Below are positions 6,097 to 6,412 of a DNA stretch of 6,412 nucleotides, in pieces. Made by a program: the position numbers and the translations under genes. Positions within the stretch are counted from its first letter, which is position 1, and each line of letters starts with the position of its first letter. Under the pieces are notes generated by a model. It saw only the letters and a program-made list of their open reading frames with translations. It was not told the DNA's origin and ran no database searches. The stretch comes from Candidatus Omnitrophota bacterium (GTDB lineage: Bacteria; Omnitrophota; Koll11; VGKN01), in contig VGKN01000095.1 of the NCBI GenBank assembly GCA_016867055.1, positions 1 through 6,412 of the forward strand, written 5' to 3'.

Positions 6097-6412
6097 TGCT
6101 TGATAAAATCTTTAGATTTATAGACGCTAATAAAAAATATGTAATTGAATTGACAAAGCGTTTGGTAAGCATTCCTACTGTAAATCCACCCGGAGAAAAC
6201 TATGAAAGGATTGTGGATTTATTAGAGAAGACATGCGAGGAAATTGGCCTTAAGACAAAAAGAATAAGAGTTCCCGATAACAAACTAAAGAAATACGGTA
6301 TCTCCAAGGGTTCAAAAAGAATAAGCCTTGTTGCAAGATGGGATGTAGGGTCAAAAAAAACCCTTCATATTAATGGTCATTATGATGTAGTGCCTTCTAC
6401 TGAGAACTGGAC
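6096..6412 (+). CDS. M20-family metallopeptidase/deacylase, ArgE/DapE-like (3' partial)
   Basis: The gene starts with ATG at 6096, overlapping the preceding stop as TAATG, and stays open to the window end, giving 105 residues. The N-terminal helix with LTKRLVSIPTVNPPGENY (about 19-36) is the usual opening of M20 enzymes, where a conserved 'S-I-P-T-V-N-P-P-G' stretch precedes the catalytic domain. The first metal-ligand motif is present as INGHYDVVPS (H95 and D97). M20 members hydrolyse amide bonds of small substrates with a two-zinc centre, for example acetylornithine deacetylase, succinyl-diaminopimelate desuccinylase and dipeptidases. The residues that separate these lie beyond the window, so the substrate cannot be assigned. 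A DapE role would connect to peptidoglycan precursor supply, but that is speculation from the neighbourhood. No clear Shine-Dalgarno is seen, so coupling to the SAM hydrolase gene is likely. Confidence 0.85.
   Translation, partial: MLDKIFRFIDANKKYVIELTKRLVSIPTVNPPGENYERIVDLLEKTCEEIGLKTKRIRVPDNKLKKYGISKGSKRISLVARWDVGSKKTLHINGHYDVVPSTENW

Overview
The window is an AT-rich (by eye roughly one-third G+C), densely packed bacterial segment. All supported genes lie on the + strand, mostly with overlaps or gaps of a few bases. AGA/AGG for arginine and ATA for isoleucine are very frequent, and GTG and TTG starts occur. An intact MreC-MreD-PBP2-RodA set indicates a rod-shaped, peptidoglycan-making bacterium. 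The style recalls uncultured low-GC lineages such as Omnitrophota, but that placement is a guess, because the window holds no phylogenetic marker.

Region 1 (1-4125) is the cell-elongation block. It opens with the last codons of an upstream gene, plausibly mreB. It continues with mreC (GTG start), mreD (TTG start), mrdA encoding PBP2 (its start overlaps the end of mreD by 26 nt) and rodA (ATGA overlap with mrdA). RodA polymerises glycan strands from lipid II, PBP2 cross-links them, and MreC/MreD couple the pair to MreB filaments.

Region 2 (4126-4254) is the only sizeable gap. It can fold into a 9-bp stem with competing alternatives. It is also completely filled by a 42-codon open frame that begins right after the rodA stop and ends right before the next ATG. 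Whether it is a leader RNA, a small gene or neither is undecided.

Region 3 (4255-6412) starts with a strong ribosome-binding site. It holds a metallo-beta-lactamase-fold hydrolase, a single-domain PilZ protein (putative cyclic-di-GMP receptor), a SAM hydroxide adenosyltransferase (SAM hydrolase, formerly DUF62) and the first 105 codons of an M20-family metallopeptidase/deacylase that runs off the end. These four genes overlap by 8, 1 and 1 nt, so they are probably co-translated. Their shared physiological role is not evident.

I found no RNA gene of known class, mobile element, CRISPR array, convincing sigma-70 promoter or intrinsic terminator. Nothing here is clearly a new system. The best leads are the region 2 element, a cysteine-rich putative metal site in PBP2, and the tight MBL-PilZ-SAM hydrolase linkage.
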